DNA of 64,000 bases from Cannabis sativa (lineage: Eukaryota; Streptophyta; Magnoliopsida; Rosales; Cannabaceae). Positions 1 through 10,497 of this stretch are shown piece after piece. The notes beneath the pieces were generated by a model. The model was given only the letters and a program-made list of their open reading frames with translations. It was not told where the DNA came from and did not search any database. The stretch lies in assembly GCF_029168945.1 (NCBI RefSeq), contig NC_083605.1, forward strand, positions 38,205,280-38,269,279, read 5' to 3'. The position numbers and the translations under genes were made by a program. Each line of letters begins with the position of its first letter. The first letter of the stretch is position 1.

Positions 1-1641
1 CTTCCCGATCTCTTCCTCAGTCTCAAGATCGTGTGTAAGTTCAGTGACTCGCGCCTCCAGAGTTTTGACCTTTGATCAACCTGACCCTTGGCTTTTCCAA
101 GAACTTCAATCTCCTTGTCCTTAGCAACCGCTTCAAACTTCAATTTCTTCAAACTCTCTAGAGGAATCGAGTTCTATTTCTTAAGAAGATCGTGATCCTT
201 AGTACAACAACAAAAGCCTGTGAGAATACTATCATGAATTGTGAGGTGAGTTCAACTAAACTAGGTAGTAGGTCCTCAGTAAGAATCCCTTTCACTTTGG
301 AAACAAACTCGTCGCTAACGAACTTATTCTAAAGAACCGTAATGTCGCGAGCCTTGACAGCAGGATCGATCACCACTTTCTTCCTTTTGTCCTGAGCGAC
401 TTTCTTTTGTTTCTTCGATGAGTTAGCTGCCTAAGTAGGAATGATGCTACTCTTTCTCTTTTGAGAAATCGTACGAGATGGCGTTGCAGTACTAGCCTTG
501 GGTTTGCTGTTGAAAGCAGGAGCATTTTTCAAGAATGTCATGTTTGTAAGGAAAACCATAAGTAAAAATCTGATAAGGTAAAACGATATTCAACATACTC
601 GATTATATTACCTCATGTTGGTCTCGATCTCTGTTTGGATAGAAGCTTGTCTATTTTCTCCTTTCGCTTCCTAGAAGGCTCGTTATACACTGGTTCTCAC
701 TGAAGTTTAGCGTCCTATGCGATAAGCTTGTGTTCTCGCAGCTTTGTAGTAGTACACAATAGACGCCAGTCGCGATCTTGCATGGGAAGCCCACTTAAAA
801 CCTTTGCGAATTCTAGACGAGTTGGGTCCAATACAGATCCAACTGGTCTATCTGCGATAAAAGGAAACAAAAATTAGCATCTATAAAACAGTAAAAATAA
901 ATCCTAAGTATGGAAGTATGCGACGTACGATGTCAGCGATTGAAGTCAATCCAGACCCCTAGCATCTTAAACACGTAGAACTACTTCGATATGTAATCTC
1001 CCATATTAGAAATTGTCCCTTCAACCCCATTAATTTCATAGTTGTCCCATTTACTAAACTAGTAGAAGCCATTGTCATGGCCAACACTCCTTATACCGTA
1101 AAAGAAGCCAAAGTCTTTGACTGTTGGCTCCCCTCAAGCATAATCCATATACATCGCATAAAACCCTAAGATTATGCGATAACTGTTGTGATTTAGCTGA
1201 AAAAGAGAGACGTCATAACAGGAAAGAAAATCCTTTGTAAAAGGATGGAAGGGCAGTGTCACCCCACATCGAAGAATGGGAATTGAAACCACCACATTTT
1301 GTGTGGGGATGATTTCAGGATACGGGAATGGGAGATGCGGCCGCTGTGGTGGCAAGGGTTTAGAAGTAGCTGTATGAACAATATTCAACCTTTCAAATGT
1401 TGGACAAATCAGACTTCTTGACTCGCTAGACCAGATCCTCACATGAGAAAGGTTTGGTCAATTGGGTATTGTAGAGGGAAAAATCTACAATGATCGGAAT
1501 GGAAGGATCGTGGGCACTGACAACCTGTAGAATAAAAGAAAAAGGACCGTTGAGACCTTGGGACACCAGGATGGTGCCAGCCGAAGGGACTTTGACGATC
1601 AAGTCGGTAAATAAGTTGAATAAATAATAATATAATATCAA
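1..1641 (-). pseudogene. Decayed 'putative gypsy-type transposon' ORF (Tat antisense-ORF type)
   Basis: Read on the minus strand, a broken coding region runs from about 1641 to the window edge. An open stretch at 1442-1134 carries a hydrophobic, proline-rich block (RCGVTLPFHPF, then NSYRIILGFYAMY) that I recognise as the plant 'putative gypsy type transposon' domain (Pfam Transposase_28 type). Further in, 853-700 reads DPTRLEFAKVLSGLPMQDRDW, and 480-340 is lysine-rich (SSKKQKKVAQDKRKKVV). Stops and frameshifts separate these pieces, so it is dead. Such ORFs are known between integrase and 3' LTR in Tat-lineage gypsy elements, antisense to pol; that this one has that origin is inferred. It is a paralogue in opposite orientation of the copy at 4851-7911. 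Confidence 0.55.
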
Positions 1642-1781
1642 TAAAGATGATAGAAAATAAATATTTCCTCAGTAGACTGATGGAGAAGGACTGGTAATAA
1701 TAATAGTAATATATTTTGTAAATACTTGAATAAGTGTTCAGTGAGTGAAGATGAGATGATCCTTTAGGACTCGTCGGTTCT

Positions 1782-1791
1782 CCTTTTATAG
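1782..1791 (-). promoter_or_regulatory. TATA box upstream of the minus-strand ORF remnant
   Basis: Minus-strand sequence CTATAAAAGG lies about 140 bases upstream of the first open stretch (ATG at 1641). The position and match to the plant TATA consensus suggest the promoter of the decayed ORF. No start-site data. Confidence 0.4.
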
Positions 1792-2752
1792 AGCCTTTGA
1801 CGGTTAAATTCTCCTATTTTGAAGAACAAACGTGGGAGGTGGCCTTCCCTTTTTCTAGGAGAAAGGATCGATTCTTCTGCTTTGGTTATAGACTCGTTCC
1901 TATCCTTTGTATCAGATTGGTCTTGTAGCTGCTGGGCTCGTTTGGGCCTTGTATCTTAGCCAAAGCCCAATGTATTTTTGATGAGTGGGTTAGATTTACT
2001 AACTTGGTTTGAAGGGTTGTAATTTCGATTTGGGTCGTAAAAGGCGTTTCAGCCTGGTGCAATTTTTGGCCACTACAGTTTGTCCCTTACTTTTTAAGTC
2101 AAGTGTGGATGACTTGAAGAGTAGTCACGCTAACTGGCAAAAAATTGAAATTGCGTATCGACAATAATTCTGATTTTTCATTGCATTGATTGACTTGAGG
2201 AATGTACAAATATTGAGTTTGCATTAGGAGTAGTTTAAATATGTGTGTAAAATAATTAGTATGTGGTAAAAACTAATAATAGTTAATATGATATTCTTAA
2301 TAATAATAAAAATAATAGTAATAATAATAGTAATCATTTCATTATATTGTATGTGCATAGAAAGAGGCATTGTTTTGTCTCTTCTTGAAATATATATCTT
2401 TATATATTAAAAGTGTCTATCTAACGGCAATTCTTGGTTTAACGATGTTGTTTTGTTTCCTCCGTTAACTTTAACAGAATATTCCCAATTTGTTTATATT
2501 ATTTTTTTTAACAAACATTTATTCAAAAAAAACACTCATTCCGTTAACATAATATTATTTTATTAAAAAAAAAAACACACATTCTGTACCCTAAAAATCG
2601 AAATCCAATTTTTGAATAGTAACAGTTTTTTTTGGCTATCTAATCAATTCTTGTTTAACGATTTTCATCCTTAATTTAAGGTCTCTTTAGTTTTTTTTAA
2701 ATATAAATTAAAAATAGAAATAAGTAATTGAAATCAAAATGGTATCCCGTAT
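1792..2752. other. AT-rich spacer without recognisable genes
   Basis: No supported coding sequence. It holds an imperfect AAT/AGT trinucleotide run (about 2297-2336) and two diverged copies of a short segment (around 2411 and 2633, both reading 'ctatctaa...ttcttg..ttaacgat'). A CACTA-like string at 2083 has no partner. Confidence 0.5.
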
Positions 2753-2808
2753 CCTAAAAATCGAAACTGAAAACTAACAAAACTTGGGTTTCAGTTTCGA
2801 TTTTTAGG
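2753..2808. repeat. Perfect 20-bp inverted repeat (hairpin)
   Basis: Arm 2753-2772 (CCTAAAAATCGAAACTGAAA) is exactly complementary to arm 2789-2808, with a 16-base loop. A third, shorter copy of the arm start (CCTAAAAATCGAAA) occurs near 2590. Could be a small foldback element or the end of a MITE; no flanking duplication was identified. Confidence 0.75.
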
Positions 2809-2928
2809 AGAATGAATAGTAGCGATAATATATAAGACGGAATGGTAGCAACGTTGGCCTTGTCGAACCAGTGATTATCACAAAGCAATTGGATATACCT
2901 CTCCACTTACATCGCAATTGACTCCTGC

Positions 2929-3258
2929 TCAATCTAAGTCAATGGCAGCAGCAAGGAGGGCACCAAAGTCGGGGAAGACGCCCATGGCTTCATCGGCATG
3001 CAAAGTTTAAAGAAAGAAAGAAATGGAGAATTTTATCGCTTGGAGGGCCTGAGAAGGCTTTCCCTGGTTGATAAGCTGGCGAGCAAATGTGAGAAAGTTC
3101 CATACGAGCATACCCAGGTTGATGTTGTTGCTGTTGTTGTTGTTGCTGCTGCTGGCATTTGCTGGAACTTTCTGAGGCTGAGCCACCGTCTGTGTCTCCG
3201 TCTCCAAATCCATCTCCATCGCTGTCTCCGTCAGCTCAACCTTACTTAGGTGATCCAT
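2929..3258 (-). pseudogene. Fragment of a conserved plant protein of unknown function
   Basis: From the ATG at 3258 an open frame of 83 codons has an acidic, Met/Glu/Thr-rich start, a serine-asparagine tract, then NLGMLVWNFLTFARQLINQG followed by KPSQALQA. From memory this last block resembles the N-terminal part of a conserved uncharacterised plant protein; I cannot verify that. The frame ends in a stop soon after the block; another frame continues (HADEAMGVFPDFGALLAAAIDLD, then stop at 2929). This suggests either a short exon or a disrupted gene fragment. Plus-strand frames here are shadows of the Asn/Ser triplet repeats. It is flanked by transposon DNA, so a captured or isolated fragment is likely. 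Confidence 0.35.
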
Positions 3259-3809
3259 CGTAGCAGCACCTTGCCTTTTATTTGCTTTTTTTTTTTTTTA
3301 AATTTCTAGGATATATTTCTAGCAAATACTGGTGAATTTGAGTAGTATTCATAGAAACTAGAAAGTTAGAACTATTCGATTTCTATCACACCCACTTTAT
3401 GAAAGGAAAATTTATGTTTCGTGGCACTCATATAATATGTTCTTGACAAAAAGGTAATTTTTTTTTATTATTTTATGATTTAGAATAAAACTATCATTCA
3501 AATACTAATTTATATATTTTTGTTTATGTAGAATTTGGATAGAAGCTCGATGTCCATCTCGATAGGACATTAATTAAAATTAATTTCTTGATTAAAAAAT
3601 TGATTTTTATCCATAAAACTCCATGGAATTCGATAGGAACTTGATGGTGTTCAATGAATGCTCAATAACATTCTTGCAAGAGGCATAATTTTTAACTTAT
3701 AAAACAAATCGTTCAAATAATTATACTATTTTAATTATTAAGTAAAATAAAAAACTAAAATATTAAATAAAACTAACACTACGTGGCTTGGCACATAACA
3801 ATCACCTAG
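3259..3809. other. AT-rich spacer
   Basis: No coding sequence or clear element seen. Contains a poly-T run at 3285-3300 and AT-rich DNA leading to the TATA region at 3810. Confidence 0.45.
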
Positions 3810-3822
3810 TATATATATATAT
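3810..3822 (+). promoter_or_regulatory. TATA-like promoter of the plus-strand antisense ORF
   Basis: An alternating TATATATATATAT run lies about 190 bases upstream of a good splice donor (4010) and about 1 kb upstream of the ORF start at 4851. A leader exon of roughly 3850-4009 fits between. Inferred from spacing only. Confidence 0.35.
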
Positions 3823-4009
3823 GTTTATATGTGAAAGAATGGGCTGGGCCCTTGAAATTTGAAAGTGTTTATTGAGATAACTTTGCCGAGGGCTTCATTT
3901 TCTCAGAGTCTTACTCTTCAGCTTTTGTCATGGAGTTCAGACGAGAGGGAAGACTGGTGTGAGAAGATCATTATTGATTGATGTAAATCAACAAAATATT
4001 GAAGAAAAG

Positions 4010-4838
4010 GTATGCACCCTTCCCATTTTTAGCTAAAAAAATATACATTGATGATTCTTGAGCTAGTTCGTTCGTTGTGGTATATTTTCTCATTTTGATG
4101 ATAGCTTGGTTTGAGCTTTGAAGATTTATTTGTGAAAACTAATTGAATAGTTATATTTTTCCTAGGTCATGTTGAGTTTTTGTAACAAATTTTGTGAAGC
4201 TAAGTTAGTTTCCATGAGAAGGTCTGAAAGATACTTAAAATATATTTAGGATTTTTTGAGAAATGGTGGAGCATTGTTCTTGCTATTCTTGAATTTTTTC
4301 TTCTTGATCGCAAATAAATAATGGAAAAAATTTGAATAGTGTATAGGAAGTAAGTAGTTTATAATTGTTGTAATGGTTGAGAACTAGTGGTGAAATGAGT
4401 TCATAATGTGTATTGGTGGGTATATATATTGGATGAATATTTTTGTGTTTAGAAAAATAGCTCTTTTATTTATAAAACATGATAGGAAAAATAAAATACA
4501 AACAATTTTATGTGTTTTGTGGGCTTGGACTAGGAATTTTAGATTGGGCATTTGGTAAAATGTTAAAGAATAGGGATATGTATTTTTGAATGTTTGTGTC
4601 CATCCTTGAATTGTGTTCTTCATTTAGGATTGTTGAGATAGGAAAGAGTGTAGACCCCAAGCTATGTATTTATCTCAAAATACGTAATTCCAAAGGGGGT
4701 TTATCTTCGTGTAGTTGATTATTTTCTAATAGTATTGTTACTTTCATTGAGTAGTGGAAAGGGGGTATCCCTCATTCTTTTGTCCCTAGTATGGTTGTTA
4801 GATCAACACATTCCAATATTGATAGTGGTCACTGATAG
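4010..4838 (+). other. Predicted 5' leader intron of the antisense ORF
   Basis: Donor AAG|GTATGC at 4009/4010 and acceptor GATAG|GT at 4838/4839 bound 829 bases of AT-rich, stop-filled DNA. The ORF with ATG at 4851 opens 12 bases after the acceptor. A spliced leader before this ORF class is plausible; no transcript evidence is available. Confidence 0.4.
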
Positions 4839-4850
4839 GTTGTGGTCGTT

Positions 4851-7800
4851 ATGGACATGGATGGTGATTTTGATCGAGAGGTTCCGGATGCCTCATCTCT
4901 CGTTCCTATCACTATCACAGAAGATTACTATGGTCAGGATGTAGATGACCATGATGCGATTGGGTTAGCGGTGGACGGGGAGGAAGTCTCAGTAATAGGT
5001 TATGCCTTAGCCCAATTAGTGAATGAGGATGATGAACCGCGTTTCTTAGGTAAATCTCAGAGTATTTTGCGCATTAATCCCGTCTCTAAATTGACGGTTC
5101 CACTCCTAGCACAAATGAGATTGGCTTATGGCATTCCTCGTAATATAAAAATGAAGCTACTTAGGAGGGAGGAACGAATAGACTGGGATGTTCCTGATTA
5201 GTGTGTGTTGGAAATTATTTTACCAGGATCTTAGATCTACTCACAAGTATGTTGATTAGCACCCTAAATATGAACTTCTAAAACAATTATGAAATAAACA
5301 CATATAAAGTATCAGAAACCTTACATTGGGTATAGCGGAATTAAATGTCTCCTTCCATTCAGAAATCTAGCCCTTGATTCCTTTCTGTAGCAGAGCATTA
5401 TCAATATCTGAACCTGGATCTCTTTCTCTCATTCTTTAGTGCTGAAACTCCTTCTTGTTGAATGTCTTTCTTCACGATCTTCCTCACTATGATTGAGGTA
5501 TCACTTGCTGTGTGTGGGCACTACTCTAACACTAAGTAATTTCGAAATTGAAGAGGGAAGAAAGAGAAGAAGGTGGCGGCTACGTATAGAGAGAGAAGGC
5601 TCAGGTTTTTCTCTAAAGGAAAAAGTAGACAGTTAAGTGTAAATTTCCTGAAGCCTTCATTATCTATTAATAGCATTCCACTAGGGTTAGGTTTGAATTA
5701 TTTGGCATTAAAATAATGAAAATATCAAAGGCAAAACCCTACAAAAGTGGCCGGCCCTATACAATGTGGATATGGGCCTGACTTTTTGCAATTTTGCAGT
5801 TTTATCACTTTTGCATCTGATTTTCTTAAAAACGCCAATTTTCTAATTCAACCATTTAAATGCCAATTCTAACTATTTAATAACTATAAATAATTATTAA
5901 ATAATATTGTCACTTATCATATTTATTAATTGAACCATACAAAGTATCATAATTAACAAATATGGCCCTAAAACTCTTTCTTTACAATTTCGCCCTTACT
6001 TAGTGAAAAAATTCACAAATAGACATAGTCTAATTGAGAATTATAATTGATTAATCAAAACCAATTATATGAGTCTTACAAGCAATATTATCTCAACTAG
6101 TGGGGGGACCATGGGTCTATATAACCGAGCTTCCAATAAGCAGATCAAGAATTTATAACCTAAATTCACTGACTTATTAATTTTTCGTTGAATCCACGCA
6201 TAGAACTTAGAATTACACTCTCAGTATATAGAATGCTCTATATGTTCCACCATATAGACACATCATTAGTTATCCATTGTTATAATCCTAATTTGATCAA
6301 TGATCCTCTATATGAATTATCTACACTGTAAAGGGATTAGATTACCGTTACACCCTACAATGTATTTTAACCTTAAAACACTTAACCCCGTATAAATGAT
6401 ATTTCAGCTTATGTGAAATGAGTACTCCATAATTTATTTTCGTTTGGTCAAGCTCGAAGGAGATCATCCTTTACTTACTATTTGCCAGATAGAAGCTATA
6501 GATTCCATGTTTATGTTAGCGCTCCCACTCAATTGCACTACCGTGTTCCCAAAATGTACGTATCACCCTGACCCAAAAGTAGGCTTAACTAACAAATCAG
6601 AGAACACGAATAGCCTCTTGAGAATGAGCCTAATCATAACAGGATTAAGATCATTTGATCTAGGATCAACTAGGCGATATTGACTTGAATAGATATTACG
6701 GTAAATTTAATAAATCTAAGTCAAAGTTCAATATCGGTCCTTTCCGATGCATACTCCATGCATCCAACCTGAGCTTTACTTTAACCAATGCTCTGGAAAG
6801 AACATAGCATTTCTCCAAATGCAAGTAAACTCTGTTGTAGATTATCATATAAGTAAAACCCTGTGTCTGATTAATCTAAGAAACTTTATTCACATAGTAA
6901 TGTTTACTTTCCAAAGTGTTGACAACACAATAAACAGGATCAAGTATGTGAAAAGGGTTTCAGATAAATTCATACATTATGTACATATAATCATGAAATA
7001 AATCATGTGAACCATGCAACATTAAATGTTATTTCTGATCTATATTAAAAAGTAAATCTGATTATATTGAAATGAGCTTTATTTAGGGCATAAAACCCAA
7101 CAATGTGGTATGTATTGGTATACCTTTTTTCGAGGCTTCAGGTTTCTTTTTCCACCTTTTGTTTCATCGATCTTGAATTGGTATCAGATTGCTCCTAGCC
7201 AACAGATGCCTATTTCTTGGAGGATGCTTTTATGTGTTGAGAGGTTCTCTAAGGTAATTGAGATAAGTGTTGATTTCGTAGTATTTCGTGCTCTCTACAC
7301 TGTAAAACTGTAAAATAACATGATAAAGAAAAGGGGAGGTATAGTTTTGTAAGTCGAAATGAGGACCAGTTTTTGATTTGGAAACCAAAATCCAAGTGCC
7401 AGGATTGGAAAGAATTTTATTGTTTCTTCCATGTAGAAAAAATGTTCACACCTGGAGCCGATAGGTTCCCTACTAGTTCGAGGGTGTTAGGTGGGTGCCA
7501 CACATTAGGCCACTATATTTTCTGGCATCTTGCATTTTGTATGTGATTTTTGCAATGTCTCAGATGGATAAGTGGTGAAAAAAAATTTTGAACGAGAAAG
7601 ATTTGGCTTCAAGTTTTCTTTGGAGGAAAGTTGAGGGGCGTACAGAAGGTAATTTCCTTATTCGACCGAGTGGTCGAATGTCTGTTTTCTTATTGAAGCG
7701 AGCTTTTGGGTTGAGTGGTGCCAAATTTTCTATTCTTACTCATTTAACAGAGGAAGATCGGATTCGTGCAGACTAGTACATTAAAAGGAGGTCTTTCATA

Positions 7801-7911
7801 ATGTCGTCCTCTTCCGATATTTTGGCAAGAGCCAAGAAGGCTACAACTCAAAAAATTGGTTCCAAGGGGAAATCATCAATTACGGGACCTTCAGGTACTT
7901 TTCCATCTGCC
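4851..7911 (+). pseudogene. Tat-type antisense ORF, interrupted by a solo LTR and by frameshifts
   Basis: The protein starts at ATG 4851 (MDMDGDFDREVPD) and runs acidic to MRLAYGIPRNIKMKLL and a WDVPD end at 5201, where TAG replaces the expected Trp. The solo LTR 5206-7102 then splits it. Beyond, GFRFLFPPFVSSILNWYQI and MPISWRMLLCVERF are the 'putative gypsy-type transposon' block. A frameshift near 7313-7325 precedes FVSRNEDQFLIWKPKS and DWKEFYCFFHVEKMF; then 7588-7776 (LASSFLWRKVEGRTEGNF) and a Ser/Lys-rich part from 7801. The copia element at 7912 cuts off the end. It faces the Tat pol genes at 16-19 kb, the position known for antisense ORFs of Tat elements. Function unknown; membership in that same Tat element is inferred. 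Confidence 0.5.
5206..7102 (-). mobile_element. Solo LTR of the 1.9-kb copia-like family
   Basis: Begins TGTTGGAAAT and ends CCCAACA, 1897 bp, the same family as the LTRs at 13125, 18873, 26992, 29765, 32294, 46641 and 50593. Orientation is minus, judged from LTRs that carry an adjacent primer site or polypurine tract. Flanks are GTGTG and ATGTG, a 5-bp duplication with one mismatch. It lies inside the plus-strand antisense ORF. The frames at 6444-6683 and 6747-7001 are LTR sequence, not genes. Confidence 0.85.
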
Positions 7912-9644
7912 TTCTCTTTGGATATAACCCTTGGCTACAAGTCTAGCTTTAAAAGTTTCGACTTCGCCTCTAGCTCCTCTTTTGTTCTTGTAAACCCACT
8001 TGCATCCTATCGAATGATAGTCGTTAGGTGTGTCTACATATTCCCAGACTTTGTTCTTTTTCATGGAATCCATTTCTGAATCCATGCCGGCTGACCATCG
8101 TTTCCGTTGCGGACTAGCCATTGCCTGTTTATAGGTTAATGGATCGTCATCAATATCGTCACCTACGACCATATTGATTTCACCATCCAAGCCATAACGA
8201 CCAGGTTTTGTTGAAACCCTCCCACTACGACGAGGTGCGGTGATCTTCTGAACAAAAACTTTAGTAGTAGATTTCTCAGTTTGTTCAACTGAGGGAGTGG
8301 GATTGTCTTCTTCACAAGTGGAAGAGGACGGAACATTGGAAGGACTTATATGTGATAGTAATTCCTCTAGAACAATTTTACTTTTCGGTTTAAAGTCTTT
8401 AATATAGTTCTCTTCAAGGAAAGTGGCATTTGTAGAAACAAACACTTTGTTATCCTTGTGACTATAAAATAGTCCACCCCTAGTCTCTTTAGAATTTCTG
8501 ACAAACATGCATACTTCGTTACGTGATTCAAGTTTGCCTTCTTTCTTTCTTAAGACATGAGCAGGGCACCCCCAAATTCTATAATGGCGAAGACTAGGTG
8601 TTCGACCATTCCAAAGTTCGACGGGTGTCTTAGGGACTGCTTTAGATGGAACAACATTTAGAATGTCATTTGCCATCTGTATAGCATATCCCCAGAAGGA
8701 CGTAGACAGAGTTGAATATCTCAGCATAGACCTAACCATTTCCAAAAGAGTGCGATTTCTTCTTTCTGCAACTCCATTTTGTTGTGGAGTGCTTGGGGTA
8801 GTGTATTGGGATTCAATTCCAAGTTCAATTAAATGATCTTTGAACTGCATATCCATATATTCTCCACCCTTATCAGTTTGCAAGATCTTTAATGATTTAC
8901 CTAATTGGTTTTGGGCCAAAGCATGAAACTCCTTAAACTTTTCAAATGTTTTAGATTTCTTTTGCATTAGGTAAAGAAACTATATCTAGAGAAATCGTCA
9001 ATGAAAGTGACAAAATACTCATAACCACCTCGTGCTTTGACATTCAAAGGTCCGCAGACATCGGAATGCACTAACCCTAGAGGGATTTTGGCACGCTCTA
9101 CCTTTACACAGAAAGAACGTTTAGTCATTTTTCCTTCTAGGCAGGACTCACATACTGGCAGTTCACCTAAGACGACATTTTTTAATGGAACGTCTTTGGT
9201 GAGCCTATTGAGTCTATCAAAGCCTATATGACCTAAACGTAAATGCCATAGATAAGTTTGATCATCATTATCAATCTCTTTTCTTTTGAGGTTTCTAGGT
9301 CTAGCTACACTGAAAAGTTCACTATTTAGTGAGATTTGAGTACTCGGTCTTAAAACATAAAGCCCTTGTTCCATTATAGCAACACATATTTGAAATCCAT
9401 TACAAGAAATTGTATAATTTGTACTCAAAAAATTCAATATATAAGATTGTGTTTGCAAACATGAGACACAAATCAAGTTTCTACTAAAGTTTGGAATAAA
9501 TAAAACATTTTCTAAAATTAAAAATCTTTGTTGAAACTTGATGCGGGCTTTTCCTCTAGCTTTGACCGACACTAATTCGCCATTGCCAACTTTAAGTTTT
9601 AACTCTCCTGGAAGTAGATTTTCCCAAGTTTCAAGCGACTGCAG
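7912..9644 (-). pseudogene. pol: Copia pol (integrase and start of RT), frameshifted
   Basis: Minus-strand coding continues from the protease after one in-frame TAA (about 9645). 9572-8967 holds the GAG-pre-integrase zinc finger (WHLRLGHIGFDRL, then CESCLEGK) and the integrase core start (LGLVHSDVCGPL, FIDDFSRY). A one-base frameshift near 8967-8975 leads into 8967-7912: QTDKGGEY, then TPQQNGVAERRNRTLLE, completing the integrase D,D,E set. A linker follows, then the RT start (WVYKN, FKARLVAKGY). It ends there. The product would integrate and reverse-transcribe element cDNA; here it is broken and inactive. Confidence 0.85.
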
Positions 9645-10271
9645 TTAAGAACATACATGGTTAGTAGACCCAGAATCAACAATCCAAATGGATTTGTCGT
9701 TCTCTAAAACACATGATTCAAAGACAAAAGCATTACCTTCGTTTGAATTGTTTAGAAGCCTGGGACATCGTTCTTCATGATGTCCCTTTTCATTACAATT
9801 CGAACATAGAAGATCATGTCTGATAATTGTACTTGAAGAAGCAGCTTTGCTAGATCCTTCATACCTAGTCCTTTTCCTTCGATTATGGATTGCAAACCCA
9901 GGGGGACCCATTGCAATCAAGTTCCGTTCATGGGCTCGTAATTCTACTTCGAGCTTGTCCATGTCGGAGGAGTTAGAATTGTAGATCATGTAAGAGATAA
10001 CAAATTCATTATACTCCGGACGAAGACTATTAAGGATGAGTTGGACCCATTGTTTTCTTGATAAATCAATTCCTAGTAGATTTTCCTTTTGGAACATCAG
10101 ATTCATCATCAACAGGTGCGAGTTAATGCAACTACCAGGATGCATTTTCACACTATAGAGTTCTTTTGCTAAGATAGTAACTAGGAGAGGATCGGGGTGA
10201 GGGTTATTCATAATGACACTACAACACATCAATAAAACAGAAGTAAGGTTTTGGCTCATAAATTCATACAC
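9645..10271 (-). pseudogene. gag: Copia gag C-terminal half with protease motif
   Basis: 208 codons. A capsid-like segment (QWVQLILNSLRPEYNEFV, KLEVELRAHERNLI) precedes a CCHC zinc knuckle at residues 156-169 (CSNCNEKGHHEERC) and the aspartic protease start IWIVDSGSTNHVC (DSG at 199-201). The usual N-terminal gag block, seen in the relatives as TENKLNGSNFSKW, is absent, and the expected space upstream is too short, so the N-terminus was lost by internal deletion. Coding would continue into pol but for a TAA right after the protease motif. Confidence 0.8.
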
Positions 10272-10362
10272 AGTTCAGAAAATAACAAGTAATGACATAT
10301 GTTATAGAAATACTAAATCTAACATAGTTTATTTTCCAAGGTATTTCAACAAACTGATACAG

Positions 10363-10497
10363 TGTCCCGTTTAGGCGAGAGTCAAAGCATCATCCATTGA
10401 ATAGAGTTGTCAGCTCATCTAAAATGATAACCATTCTAGCAACCTTTTATTCGATCAAGTTTGGAATTCAGCGTTGTCCCGTTTAGGCGAGAGTCAA
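10363..10497 (-). promoter_or_regulatory. Pair of 23-nt leader motifs upstream of gag
   Basis: Two exact 23-nt motifs lie at 10363-10385 and 10475-10497, 112 bases apart. In element sense each begins TTGACTCTCGCC and ends AAACGGGACA. The same pair occurs at 23614/23727 and 37343/37456 in the other two leaders, always just upstream of gag. Function unknown; RNA packaging or translation control is possible. Confidence 0.75.

Noticed and set aside
2080..2100. CACTA-like string CACTACAGTTTGTCCC
   Set aside because: No second inverted end and no transposase; probably chance or part of a decayed gypsy-type element.
3105..3170. Plus-strand triplet run (Val/Ala-rich frame)
   Set aside because: It is the antisense of the Ser/Asn codon run in the minus-strand fragment.
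6444..6683. 79-codon frame, repeated at 14349-14588
   Set aside because: Shared only because both are LTRs of the same family; stops and shifts occur at the same place in other LTR copies.
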